Shown here piece by piece: positions 40,862 to 50,800 of a stretch of DNA of 64,000 bases; position 1 is the first letter of the stretch; each line of letters starts with the position of its first letter. Source of the stretch: Betaproteobacteria bacterium (lineage in GTDB: Bacteria; Pseudomonadota; Gammaproteobacteria; Burkholderiales; SG8-39); the NCBI GenBank assembly GCA_004298385.1, contig SCTX01000082.1:1-64000 (forward strand), read 5' to 3'. The translations under genes and the position numbers were made by a program. The notes under the pieces are model-generated. The model did no database searches. It worked only from the letters and a program-made list of their open reading frames with translations, and was not told where the DNA came from.

Positions 40862-41614
40862 TTATTGCATGTGCTGGCCGCCGTTGATGGCGATGTTGGC
40901 GCCGGTCACGAACGCCGCCTCTTCCGAGCACAGGTAAATGATGAGCCCGGCCACTTCCTCCGGCTTGCCCAGGCGCCCCACCGGAATCTGCGGAATGATT
41001 TTGCTGTCCAGAATCTCCTTGGGAATCGCAGTCACCATCTTGGTGCCGATATAACCCGGCGAGATGGTGTTCACGGTGACACCCTTTTTCGCCACTTCCA
41101 GCGCCAGCGCCTTGGTGAAGCCGTGCATGCCGGCTTTGGCGGCGGAATAGTTGGTCTGGCCGAATGCACCTTTAGAGCCGTTCACCGAAGACACGTTGAT
41201 GATGCGGCCCCAGCCGCGGTCGACCATGCCGTCGCACACCGGCTTGGTCATGTTGAACACGCTGTCAAGGTTGGTGCGCATCACCGCGTCCCAGTCGGGC
41301 TTGCCCATTTTCCTGAAGGTCATGTCGCGGGTGATGCCGGCGTTGTTGACCAGTATCTCCACCGGCCCCACGTCGGCCTCTATATTAGCCACGCATGCCT
41401 GGCAGGAATCGAAGTCGGACACGTCGACGGGCACGGTGTGAAAGTCGTACCCCCGCGACTTCATGTCCGCGTTCCACGCCGCCACGTTCTTGTTTCCCGG
41501 CGAGTGCGTCACCACTACGCCAAAGCCGGCGTCATACATCTTGGTGCTGATCGATTCGCCCAGCCCACCCATGCCGCCGGTAATCAGCGCAATCCTCTTT
41601 GGCACGACAGTCAT
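40862..41614 (-). CDS. phaB: Acetoacetyl-CoA reductase (PhaB), paralog 1
   Basis: RIALITGGMGGLGESISTKMYDAGFGVVVTHSPGN...NNAGITRDMTFRKM...GRIINVSSVNGSKGAFGQTNYSAAKAGMHGFTKALA. Confidence 0.95.
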   Translation of the reverse strand: MTVVPKRIALITGGMGGLGESISTKMYDAGFGVVVTHSPGNKNVAAWNADMKSRGYDFHTVPVDVSDFDSCQACVANIEADVGPVEILVNNAGITRDMTFRKMGKPDWDAVMRTNLDSVFNMTKPVCDGMVDRGWGRIINVSSVNGSKGAFGQTNYSAAKAGMHGFTKALALEVAKKGVTVNTISPGYIGTKMVTAIPKEILDSKIIPQIPVGRLGKPEEVAGLIIYLCSEEAAFVTGANIAINGGQHMQ

Positions 41615-41707
41615 AATTGCTCATCCTTTTTCGATGCGGTCCGGTACCGCCTCTACCAATCTTACCGAACGATTATGGCATCAAATCGACGCGCATCCTA
41701 ACGCGGT

Positions 41708-42049
41708 CGCTGGCCGCAACCAAAATGACCAGAACATTCGCGCTGATGTGGCAATCGTTGCGGGGTAATTGCATAACCCAGTTTTCTGAACGGATGTGCT
41801 TTTCATCCGTTCAGAAAACTGGGTTGGCGCGCGCAGCGCGCAGGTTTTGGCAAGACCTGCGCGGACGAAAAACCGTCCGCGCGGATCGTCGCTTGCGCAC
41901 GGATGAAAAACGCATCCGTGCGCAAGCGACGATCTTGGATAAAACCCCCACGCCATGTTTGGTGTTTACCTTAGCGCTGCCGCTGGCCGCAACCAAAATG
42001 ACCAAAACATTCGCGCGGATGCGGCAATTGTCGCGGAGTAATTGCATAA
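41708..42049. repeat. 69-bp direct repeats (41708-41776 and 41981-42049, 63/69 identical) flanking repeat copy C
   Basis: CGCTGGCCGCAACCAAAATGACCARAACATTCGCGCKGATGYGGCAATYGTYGCGGRGTAATTGCATAA present on both sides. Confidence 0.9.
41775..41934 (+). repeat. Modular palindromic intergenic repeat, copy C (circularly permuted module order)
   Basis: Hairpin-2 41775-41825 (perfect 22-bp), GC box 41826-41841, clamp 41859-41882, hairpin-1 41884-41934 (perfect 22-bp). Confidence 0.93.
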
Positions 42050-42059
42050 ATACCCGCGC

Positions 42060-42800
42060 TCAGCCCATGTGCAAGCCGCCATTGATCGAAATGTTGGCGC
42101 CGGTGATGTAGCCGGCGGCGTCGGAGGCGAGATAGGACACCAGTCCGGCGATTTCGTCCGGCTGCGCCAGCCGCCCCATCGGGATCGTGGCCACGATCTG
42201 CTCGCGTACCTCGGCACGGATCGCCATCACCATGTCGGTCGCGACATAGCCGGGGGAGATGGTGTTCACCGTCACGCCCCTTCTCACCACCTCGTGGGCC
42301 AGTGCCTTGGAAAAACCGTGCATGCCGGCCTTGGCCGCCGAATAATTCGTCTGCCCGAACTGGCCCTTTAACGCATTCACCGAGGATATATTGATAATCC
42401 TGCCCCAGCCGCGATCCGTCATGCCCTCGACCACATGGCGGGTTACGTTGAACACGCTGTTCAGGTTGGTGTTGATCACGTCGTACCAGTCGCTCTCCGG
42501 CATGCGCTTGAACACGCCGTCGCGGGTGATGCCGGCGTTGTTGACCAGGATATCGACCGGCCCGATGAGGGAGCCGATGCGGTAGAACATGTCGGCGCAG
42601 GAATCGAATTCTTCCACATTGCCCTCGGCAGCATGCACGGCATAGCCCTGCGCGCGCATGCTGCCGAGCCACTCGTCTTTCTTGTCGTAACCGGGCAGGC
42701 AATTGGCCACGACCTTGTCGCCGTTCGCAGCCAGACGCTTGCAGATCGCAGTGCCGATGCCGCCCATGCCTCCGGTCACGAACGCTACCCGGTTAGCCAT
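42060..42800 (-). CDS. phaB: Acetoacetyl-CoA reductase (PhaB), paralog 2
   Basis: RVAFVTGGMGGIGTAICKRLAANGDKVVANCLPGYDKK...NNAGITRDGVFKRM...GRIINISSVNALKGQFGQTNYSAAKAGMHGFSKALA. Confidence 0.95.
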   Translation of the reverse strand: MANRVAFVTGGMGGIGTAICKRLAANGDKVVANCLPGYDKKDEWLGSMRAQGYAVHAAEGNVEEFDSCADMFYRIGSLIGPVDILVNNAGITRDGVFKRMPESDWYDVINTNLNSVFNVTRHVVEGMTDRGWGRIINISSVNALKGQFGQTNYSAAKAGMHGFSKALAHEVVRRGVTVNTISPGYVATDMVMAIRAEVREQIVATIPMGRLAQPDEIAGLVSYLASDAAGYITGANISINGGLHMG

Positions 42801-42870
42801 CTATACGTCCTTTTGCAATAATCCCAAACCGGACAAGCCGGAATCCGCAATGACATTCAAGCAACTCGAG

Positions 42871-44598
42871 CTACACCCTCACTTTCACATACCTGCCCGG
42901 CGCCGGCTCGATCGCCTTGAATTTTGCGTTGCCCGATTTCTTCGGCGCCGCACGCACGCCCCCGGAAAAGCCTTCCAGCCACGCATTCCAGTTCGACCAC
43001 CAACTGCCCGGCGTCTCCTCGGCGCCAACCAGCCATTCTTCCGCGCTCGCGCACAAGTGATCGTTCCTCCAGAAACTGCGCCGTTTCTTCGACGGCGGAT
43101 TGATCACGCCGGCGACGTGACCGCTTGCGCCGAGCACGAAACGCGTGTCGCCCTTGAGGTGCCTGGTCGAAAGATAAGCCGTTTTCCACGGCACGATATG
43201 ATCTTCGCGCGTCGCCAGGATATAGGTCGGCAAGCGGATGGCACCCAGATCGACCGGCACGCCGCACATGCTCAGTTCGCCCGGCTCGCGCAGCTTGTTC
43301 TCCAGGTACATGTTGCGCACGTACCAGCAGTACATGGGCCCGGGCAGATTGGTGCTGTCGGCGTTCCAGTACAGAATGTCGAACGCTTCCGGTGTCTTGC
43401 CCTTCAGATAGTTGTTGACCACGTAGGACCAGACCAGGTCGTTGGCGCGCAGCGCCGAAAACACGAAGGCGAGTTCCCTGCCCGACAGGATGCCACCCTT
43501 GCCTATCGCCGCCTCGCGCGATGCCATGCTGGCCTCGTCCACGAACACGCCAATGTCGCCGGGATAGCTGAAGTCCAGCATGGTGGCCAGCAATGTGACG
43601 CTCGCCACGCGCTCTTCGCCGCGTGCGCGCAGCAGCGCGAGCGCCGCGGCAAGCAGCGTGCCGCCCACGCAAAATCCGAGCGCGTTGATCTTGTCGGACT
43701 TGCCGATCGCGCGCGCCACCTCGATGGCTTTCATCACGCCGTCGGCGATGTAATCATCCCAGGTAAGCCCGCCCAGATTGTCCTCGGTGATGTTGCGCCA
43801 TGACACCATGAACACGGTATTTCCCTGCTCCACCGCGTAGCGCACAAAGGAGTTCTCCGGCTGCAGGTCGAGGATGTAGAACTTATTGATGCAGGGCGGC
43901 ACCATCAGCAGGGGCAGCTTGCGCACATTCGCAGTTGCCGGCTGGTACTGGATCAACTGGATCAACTCGTTTTCGAACACCACCTCGCCGGGGGTGACGG
44001 CGAGGTTCCTGCCGACCTCGAAGGCGGACTCGTCGCTCATCGATACCCGCCCCTGCTTCACATCCTCGATCAGGTGCCGGATGCCGGCGTGCAGGCTCTC
44101 GCCCTTGGTATCGAGCGCGAGCCGCAGCGCCTCGGGATTGGTCGCGGCGAAGTTGGCCGGGCTCATGGCATCGATCAACTGGCGCGTGTAAAAGCGCAAG
44201 CGGTGCTTCGCCGGCTCGTCCAGTTCCGCCGTTTCCACCACGTCGTTGAGAAAACGGGAATTGAGCAGGTAGACCTGCCGCAAATAGTCGTAGTAGGGAT
44301 TCTCGCGCCACTCGCGTCCGGCAAAGCGCTTGTCGCCCTTGTCGGTCGTCGCAACAGGGCCCGCGGGCTTGCCCGGCTCGCGCGCCAGCATGGACCCCCA
44401 CAGGGCCAGTTGCTGCTGCAAATAGGCGGTTTGCAGGGTACCCAGACGGGATGGATCGGCGCTATGCGCGGCGAGCAGCGACTGCCAGACCTGGCCAAGC
44501 TCGGAACCGAGCGGGAACAGCTTTAGGAAATTTTGCAGCAGCGCCCCGCCCGCCTGCGCGAAGCTGCGGGATTGGTCTTCAGAAATGTGTACTTGCAC
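42871..44598 (-). CDS. phaC: Class I poly(3-hydroxyalkanoate) synthase
   Basis: VPPCINKFYILDLQPENSFVRYAVEQGNTVFMVSWRN...INALGFCVGGTLLAAALALL (lipase-like GFCVGG box)...VLGASGHVAGVINPP. Confidence 0.96.
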   Translation of the reverse strand: MQVHISEDQSRSFAQAGGALLQNFLKLFPLGSELGQVWQSLLAAHSADPSRLGTLQTAYLQQQLALWGSMLAREPGKPAGPVATTDKGDKRFAGREWRENPYYDYLRQVYLLNSRFLNDVVETAELDEPAKHRLRFYTRQLIDAMSPANFAATNPEALRLALDTKGESLHAGIRHLIEDVKQGRVSMSDESAFEVGRNLAVTPGEVVFENELIQLIQYQPATANVRKLPLLMVPPCINKFYILDLQPENSFVRYAVEQGNTVFMVSWRNITEDNLGGLTWDDYIADGVMKAIEVARAIGKSDKINALGFCVGGTLLAAALALLRARGEERVASVTLLATMLDFSYPGDIGVFVDEASMASREAAIGKGGILSGRELAFVFSALRANDLVWSYVVNNYLKGKTPEAFDILYWNADSTNLPGPMYCWYVRNMYLENKLREPGELSMCGVPVDLGAIRLPTYILATREDHIVPWKTAYLSTRHLKGDTRFVLGASGHVAGVINPPSKKRRSFWRNDHLCASAEEWLVGAEETPGSWWSNWNAWLEGFSGGVRAAPKKSGNAKFKAIEPAPGRYVKVRV

Positions 44599-44639
44599 GG
44601 ACGCCCGTGTCTCCGAAAGCAGTGCACCAAGAGTAGGGG

Positions 44640-44715
44640 AGCTCTAATTAAGTCCATGACTTAATTAGAGCTTCCTCTGACTTAGGGGATTTACAAGGGG
44701 GCATCGCCCCCTTGT
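44640..44715. promoter_or_regulatory. Two perfect hairpins in the phaC upstream region
   Basis: AGCTCTAATTAAGTC-CAT-GACTTAATTAGAGCT (44640-44672) and ACAAGGGGGC-ATC-GCCCCCTTGT (44693-44715). Confidence 0.75.
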
Positions 44716-44891
44716 TCACAACATCCACGTCCAGTCCGACCCTGATAAGCCCAGGGAAAAACTAGCTAAAGCGGTTCATTTTGCGCTGCACCAATGAGGC
44801 TGTCAAGGCGAAAACTGCGGCTAGAAATACTGCAAGCCGGATTTCGGCGCCGACCGCCGTAATCTAGGCTAAGCCATTGTACCAAAAAGTC

Positions 44892-45269
44892 TTATCGTCC
44901 CAGAATTCTCAAGACATGTGGGCCAAACACGAGTGCGCCGACGATCAAGGATCCGATCGCTGCGATCAGAACGGCTGCAGCGGCCACGTCCTTTGCTTTG
45001 CCGGCGAGCGGGTGGGGGTTCGGGGATGCCAGATCGACCAGAAACTCGATTGAGGTGTTCAGCGCTTCCGCGACCCATACGCACACGATGGCCAGCGCGA
45101 TCAGCGCCCATTCCGCCGGCGAAATGCGCAACAGAGCCCCAGCGGCGGCGACCAGAATAGTGGCCACGGCGTGAATCCTGGCGTTGTGCTGCGTCCGCAG
45201 CAAGACCGCGACGCCGCGAAAAGCATGCCCGAAACTGCGCAAGCGTCCGGTCGGATAGGAAGTTCGCAT
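44892..45269 (-). CDS. dgkA: Diacylglycerol kinase
   Basis: RLRSFGHAFRGVAVLLRTQHNARIHAVAT...VCVWVAEALNTSIEFLVDLASP...AGKAKDVAAAAVLIAAIGSLIVG. Confidence 0.9.
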   Translation of the reverse strand: MRTSYPTGRLRSFGHAFRGVAVLLRTQHNARIHAVATILVAAAGALLRISPAEWALIALAIVCVWVAEALNTSIEFLVDLASPNPHPLAGKAKDVAAAAVLIAAIGSLIVGALVFGPHVLRILGR

Positions 45270-45416
45270 CGGTGTGGTCCTGGGCAAGCGCGTTGGGGTG
45301 AGCGTAGGCCTGTAATTCAGTTGTGCAATTATCGATTGGTACACGTCGCACACGGCGACAGGGCGACAGGGCGATTATGCCCGATTGAAACGCATTGCAG
45401 GCGCGTCGCCGCGACC

Positions 45417-46004
45417 TCATCGCCTCGCCTCCGCCAAAGTCTTCCTCCGGAGTATTTCGTCCCGGAGCTGCCCGAAGCGTGCGCGCGTTTCGAACTCCAC
45501 GAGGACGCGACCGATGATCGGGGGCACCCAAGCATCCGGAATTGATTCCAGGTGATACGCGATGCGGGTGCCGCTTGCGTCGGCAACGAGCCTGGTCGTG
45601 GACTCGTTTTTTTTCATGTTGCCGCTGACCATGCGCGCCTGCATTTTCTCGTACGGGATCAGGCGCACTTCGGTCACCGTTTCGATCGTCAGCGAAAACG
45701 GCCCGTAGCCCATCTTGCCTTTTTGCGACACCACGAGCAGCTCATCGGTACGCGACAGAATGACGCTTTTTTCCAGTTTCGAGATGAAACCGGTGGCGTG
45801 ATCGTAGTCGGTCATCACCGCCCAGGCCTCCTGCGGCGTGGCGCGAACATGGAAGTTGACGTCGACGAATACCTCTTCATCGTGAATCCGCACGTCAACG
45901 GCTATCGCTTCGCCAGAATCTGCAAGCGTGGGAACCGCGAATAAAGAGAAGAGCGTCGCGGCAGCAAGAACAAGAAATCGTCGAATGAAGCGGTTCTTGA
46001 GCAT
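45417..46004 (-). CDS. Exported SRPBCC/START-like protein
   Basis: Signal peptide; VDVNFHVRATPQEAWAVMTDYDHATGFISKLEKSVILSRTDELLVVSQKGKMGYGPFSL. Confidence 0.8.
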   Translation of the reverse strand: MLKNRFIRRFLVLAAATLFSLFAVPTLADSGEAIAVDVRIHDEEVFVDVNFHVRATPQEAWAVMTDYDHATGFISKLEKSVILSRTDELLVVSQKGKMGYGPFSLTIETVTEVRLIPYEKMQARMVSGNMKKNESTTRLVADASGTRIAYHLESIPDAWVPPIIGRVLVEFETRARFGQLRDEILRRKTLAEARR

Positions 46005-46252
46005 TGTCGATGATTGATTGAGTCCCACTTTTATTGGACAATTTATAGTGTGTCCAAGCGGTGGTTGCACTCCAGCCCTTGTTTAGGCTATTGTTATAAT
46101 TCTTTGCAGGGAGGGAGCGAAAATCGCTGAGGTATGATTTTTCTCAATATAGTATTGCGGTCCTAGTCGAGGATACTAGCTTGGAATCAGCAAGGCAAAG
46201 GGCAAATTATTCGTTTCATAGTTTTGATGACGTACGTCTAAGGGAGGTTCAT

Positions 46253-47056
46253 ATGCGCCGGTCATTGTTGGTGGCATTATGTTTTGGTTTATGGTCCCTG
46301 ATCGCAGCACCTTTTGGATTTGCCAACGGGGTTTATCAGAGCGTGACCGGAGACGTGAAAGCTGCGGCGGGCACGGCCGCAGCCGCAAGCGTTGCCAAGG
46401 ACCAGCGCGTCGTCCCGGGAACGACCATCACCACCGGGCCCGGCGCACAGACCGTCATCCGATTCGATGACGGCCACACGGTAGTCCTGAACGAAAACAG
46501 CGAATTTCGCGTCAACCAATATATTTTCGACAAGGACAAGCCGCAAAGCGACAGCATTGCGATGCAGATCGTCAAGGGCGCAATGCGCTCGGTGAGCGGC
46601 CTGATCGCATCAAGGAACCGTACCGCGATCGCTCTGCTCGCTCCGCAGGCGACCATCGGCATACGCGGCACGGACTTCATGATCGCGCTGGTCAACCCGG
46701 CTTATCTCTCGGTATTGCAAGGCACGATCGGGGTAACCAACGCGGCGGGGTCGGTTGCGTTTGCGGCCGGCGCAACCGCAACCGTGGCATCGGCCACGAC
46801 GCTCGCCGTGGCGATTTCTGCCGCCGCGCTGCCCGCCGCCGTGGCGGCGTCCTTCAGCAACATGGCCTCGGTCGCCGTCGGTGCGGCGGGTGCAGGCGCG
46901 GCTTCGGGCGCGGCGACCGGTGGCATTACGGGAGGCATGGTCGCAGCCGGTGCCGCCATTGTCGGCGTGGCTGCCGCGGCGGCGTCCTCGGACGACGGCA
47001 CGAGCACCCCTGGAACCACGACCACGACGACCACGACGACCACGACGAAGAAATAG
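46253..47056 (+). CDS. FecR-domain exported protein with Gly/Ala-rich hydrophobic segment and poly-Thr C-terminus
   Basis: Signal peptide; QSVTGDVKA...VVPGTTITTGPGAQTVIRFDDGHTVVLNENSEFRVNQYIFD...LLAPQATIGIRGTDFMIAL; ends TTTTTTTTTTTKK. Confidence 0.87.
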   Translation: MRRSLLVALCFGLWSLIAAPFGFANGVYQSVTGDVKAAAGTAAAASVAKDQRVVPGTTITTGPGAQTVIRFDDGHTVVLNENSEFRVNQYIFDKDKPQSDSIAMQIVKGAMRSVSGLIASRNRTAIALLAPQATIGIRGTDFMIALVNPAYLSVLQGTIGVTNAAGSVAFAAGATATVASATTLAVAISAAALPAAVAASFSNMASVAVGAAGAGAASGAATGGITGGMVAAGAAIVGVAAAAASSDDGTSTPGTTTTTTTTTTTKK

Positions 47057-47154
47057 ATCGATCGGGGGGGCAGGACGCCCCCCGACAATCGAATGGCAAT
47101 TGAAGCCGGCGTGCCGACTTAGGCGGGCAAGCTCCTAGAAAGGCGAGGCGCCGT

Positions 47155-47847
47155 TCACACACACGGCGTCCAGTCCGCCGCCGCGGACCAGATGGTCATG
47201 CCACTGGCTAGCGGCAAATCGTCGATGACATGCGGCTGCCGGCCGGGATCGTCGATGCGCACCGCTACCCGGTCCGCGTCCACTGCCGTCACTTCACCGC
47301 GGATCCAGTCGCGCACCGCAATGCCGACCAGCAGCGCGCGGCAAACCCTCACCCCTGGTTTTGCTACCGCCGCGAGGGCCTCCGTTTTCGCCCGCGCGCG
47401 CGCGATCATCATCGGCGTCGGCATGCCGGTGATCGCATCGTGCGCCCAAGGCCCGGTGTAGCGATCGCCCGAGGGCCACTCGTACACGCCATGGCCATGG
47501 CGCAGATCGTTCAGATAGGTACCGCTATAGCTCTCGCCCGCGGACGGACCACGCGGGCTCCAGGTGTACTTGCCGGCGCCTTCCTTCCGGTCCTCCACGA
47601 ACTCGCCTTCGTAACGGTCGCCCGAAGGCCAGGTCTTGACGCCCTTGCCATGCTTGCGACCGGCGCGAAAATCTCCGCGGTATTCGGCCGACCCCTTCGC
47701 GTCACCGTAGCCCTCGGCCAGCCCGTCCTTGCATCCACCCTGGTAGATCCCGGCGAGTTCCGAATCGTGCACCCGGCACGCGGTCTGTGCGCCCGCGCTT
47801 AGCGGAAAAAGCGCCGCTGCGGCGATGCACGCGAAAAACGATCTCAA
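47155..47847 (-). CDS. Exported MORN-repeat protein
   Basis: [62 protein letters not shown]...[29 protein letters not shown] start overlaps the upstream stop. Confidence 0.87.
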   Translation of the reverse strand: MRSFFACIAAAALFPLSAGAQTACRVHDSELAGIYQGGCKDGLAEGYGDAKGSAEYRGDFRAGRKHGKGVKTWPSGDRYEGEFVEDRKEGAGKYTWSPRGPSAGESYSGTYLNDLRHGHGVYEWPSGDRYTGPWAHDAITGMPTPMMIARARAKTEALAAVAKPGVRVCRALLVGIAVRDWIRGEVTAVDADRVAVRIDDPGRQPHVIDDLPLASGMTIWSAAADWTPCV

Positions 47848-50800
47848 TTCAACCCCCAGGCCAGATTGATGCCTGATGGATGAATCAGCACGCGCGGTTC
47901 GCCTCTTTTCGGCGCGCGGGAAGATTCCCAAAATACCCTGCCTATGGCGTAACCGAGCACGCTGCCCGCGACGGTGTCAGACACCCAGTGCTGGCGGCTG
48001 CCGACACGGGCGAGGTTGGTGACCGCCGCGAGGCCATATAACCAGGGCGCGTTGTATTCCTCCGCAAAAGGGGTCGCGACCGCCCAGGAGATGATGGTGT
48101 GTCCGGACGGAAGCGAATCGTAACCGGCTCTCGTGGAAAATGGTTTGAACGCGTGGTTTCCGAGTTCATTCCCCGGACGCGCGCGGCCGAATGCATATTT
48201 CAGCCCCGTCACCGCTAGAAACGCGGTGCCCCCCGCCTCCAGCGCGGCGTAGCCGGCGCGCGAACGCGCAGGATCGCTGCCGTCCAGGGCCGCCACGGCA
48301 CTACCGGCGAGCGCCAGCCAGGGAAGCGCATTGCCCATGCTGTTCACGCTTTTCAGCCATCGGTTTCCGCTATGGTCCTTGGCAAACTGGTCGGCACGTC
48401 GATCGAGTGCACTGCTCGCAAGCACCAGGCCGGTGCCGAACATGCCCAGGCGCAGCCAGGTGGTATCCGCGGCAACGCGGGCCGCGCCGGAGATGTCGTC
48501 CGCCACCCGGCCGGCCGGTTGCGTCGCCAGCGCCAGCAGATCGGCAAGGCGCGAATCTTCCGCTTTGGTATCCACGTCGTCTATGCGTGCGAGCGGATCC
48601 TGTTCCCGCGCGGATGGATTCAGGTAGTCGACGGCGACGGAGTCGGAGAGTTGGGCGGCGCTGATCTTGCCATCAAAGTAGCGCTGGAGCCTCGTCAAAT
48701 CAGCAAAGTTGTAGGTCACGACGGGATCGGTACCTTGCGCGAATACAATCCGGATTTCACGCATGTCCAGCGGCCCGAGTCGCAGCGCCGTGCGCACCGC
48801 GCGCCCGACCGCGCGGCTGATCGGATTCGCGTGCAAGCGCGCTCCCACGGGGTCCGCGAGTGCAACAGTCAGCCGGCGCGATGCATCGTACGCGACGCGG
48901 ATGTTGCGGAACTGCTGCCGGTACAGCGCCTCGACCAGGCGCTGCTCGTAGCCCGGCGCATCCGCTGCCCATTGTTCCGCGGCCGGTTTCGGCGCGACGC
49001 GTGAATAAGGCTCCGGCCCCTTACGCGGCGGGTTCCAGGTCTCGCGCCGGTCGGCGGGGATCGTTTCATCGTTCGGCGGCGGTGCCGCTTTATAGCTCAA
49101 AGTGCGATCGTCGCGAGCGCTGGTAAGGCCGTACAACTGGACGCTGCGGTTCAGTTTGGCGCCGCCATCGCGGGTGAGGGGTTTCCAAAGGACGTTGGCG
49201 AAACTGTTGCTGGATCGGGTGAGAAAGGCGTCGAAGGGAACGCTCAGGTACACGCCCTTGTCGAAACTGCCCTCGCCGAATTTCTCCGCCGATACGTTGG
49301 TCTTGGTGAAGAACGCGCCGACCGTAACGCCGTTCTGAAACACGCGCGACATCGCGACCGTGACGCCTGCGTCTTTCGCCAGATAGCGCCCGGCGCTAAT
49401 ATTGGCCTGCACGTCGTTCCATCCGGTATCCCAGTACAGCGTCGCATGTCCGGTAGCCACGCGATAGCGGGTCTGCGTACCGGCATTGCCGAAGCCCAGG
49501 TCCTGTGCAAAATTGCGCTGCTGCACCAGATTCGCGTCCACGCCGAAAGCAAGCCGGCTGGCGAACGGCCGATATAGCCATTCGCCGCCGACGCCGGCGA
49601 ACATCGACTCGAGGTAGCCGCCGTACAAGCTGTAGTATTGATTCCCGCCGAGCCTGCCGGCATGCGTGGCCTGCAGATAAGGCAGGATGAGCTTCGAGGT
49701 GGTCACGTATTCCCGCAGATACGTGCGCACCCGCGGCAAGTCACTTGAACCGCGATTGCTGAACTTATTGTAGTTGTCGATCAGGCCGAGTTGCAGGCTG
49801 CCCTGCAGCCAGGTGTCGTCGCGCAGCCGCAGCTTGACCTGCTCCGCCACCCCGGCCTGGAACAGCACAAATCCGTCGGGACCACCCAAGGTCTGCTGGT
49901 AGTGGGGCGCCAATCCGGTCTCGAGCATCGGCAGCGTGTCCTGATACAGCGTAGATTGGAGCGCCTCGGTCTCGGCCGCGCGTGCGATCATTGCTGCACG
50001 CTGCTCCCGCGGCGCCAAGGACTGCGTCTGCTGCGCGACCCAGGCGTCGCGGTCGATCACGTGTTCGGCCACATCCACCCCGCGCTGGCGGTAGGTGAGC
50101 GCAAACCGATCAACAATCGCCGGGGCATCGCGGTGAAGCACCGCGGCCGCCCGATCGGCGCGCTCGCGCCAATAGACGGCGCCCGCATCGTCGAGTGTCA
50201 CCCGCAGCTCGCGCCCGCGCTGCTCGATTCTGCGTACGTGCCAATCGGTCTGCGCCGCGATATCGCGGCTGGTCGTCGACCAGTCGGGTGCCTGCTGCGG
50301 ACGGCCGGCGGCCACGGCCACCCGCGGCGGATCGTTCAACTTGGGCATGGAAAGCCCGTCCAACTGGGTGTGCAAGGTGACGCCCAGCATGGCCGTATTG
50401 CCGCGCTCGACGCCGAAGGCGATATCCACCGCGCGCCCGGCCCGGTACACCGCGCCGAAGTTCCAGGCGGAGCTTTGCCGCAAGTTATTTCCCAGGCCTT
50501 CGTGCTGATAATCGTTGCCGTCGTACTCCAGTTTCAGGATTATCGGCTCCCAGGGCGTCTGGTATTGAACGCCGCCGAACAAGGCGGTGGGACCCCGAAA
50601 ATAGCTCCCAAAGGCGAAATTGCCGGCGGTATCTGTCGCGCGCCGCGTTTCGAACGATGATCTGATGAGCGCCAGCGGGTTGCGCAGCTTGCCCCGCGAG
50701 CCCACGTTGCCCCAACCCAGGCCGAGACTCCAATCGAATGCGCCGGTACGCTTGCTCGCCACCAGATACTCGCCGGAGAAAATTCCTGTACCGCCGAAGT

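Noticed and set aside
40682-42049. CRISPR array suggested by repeated palindromes
   Set aside because: Repeats are few, long, differ in order and lack regular unique spacers; no cas genes.
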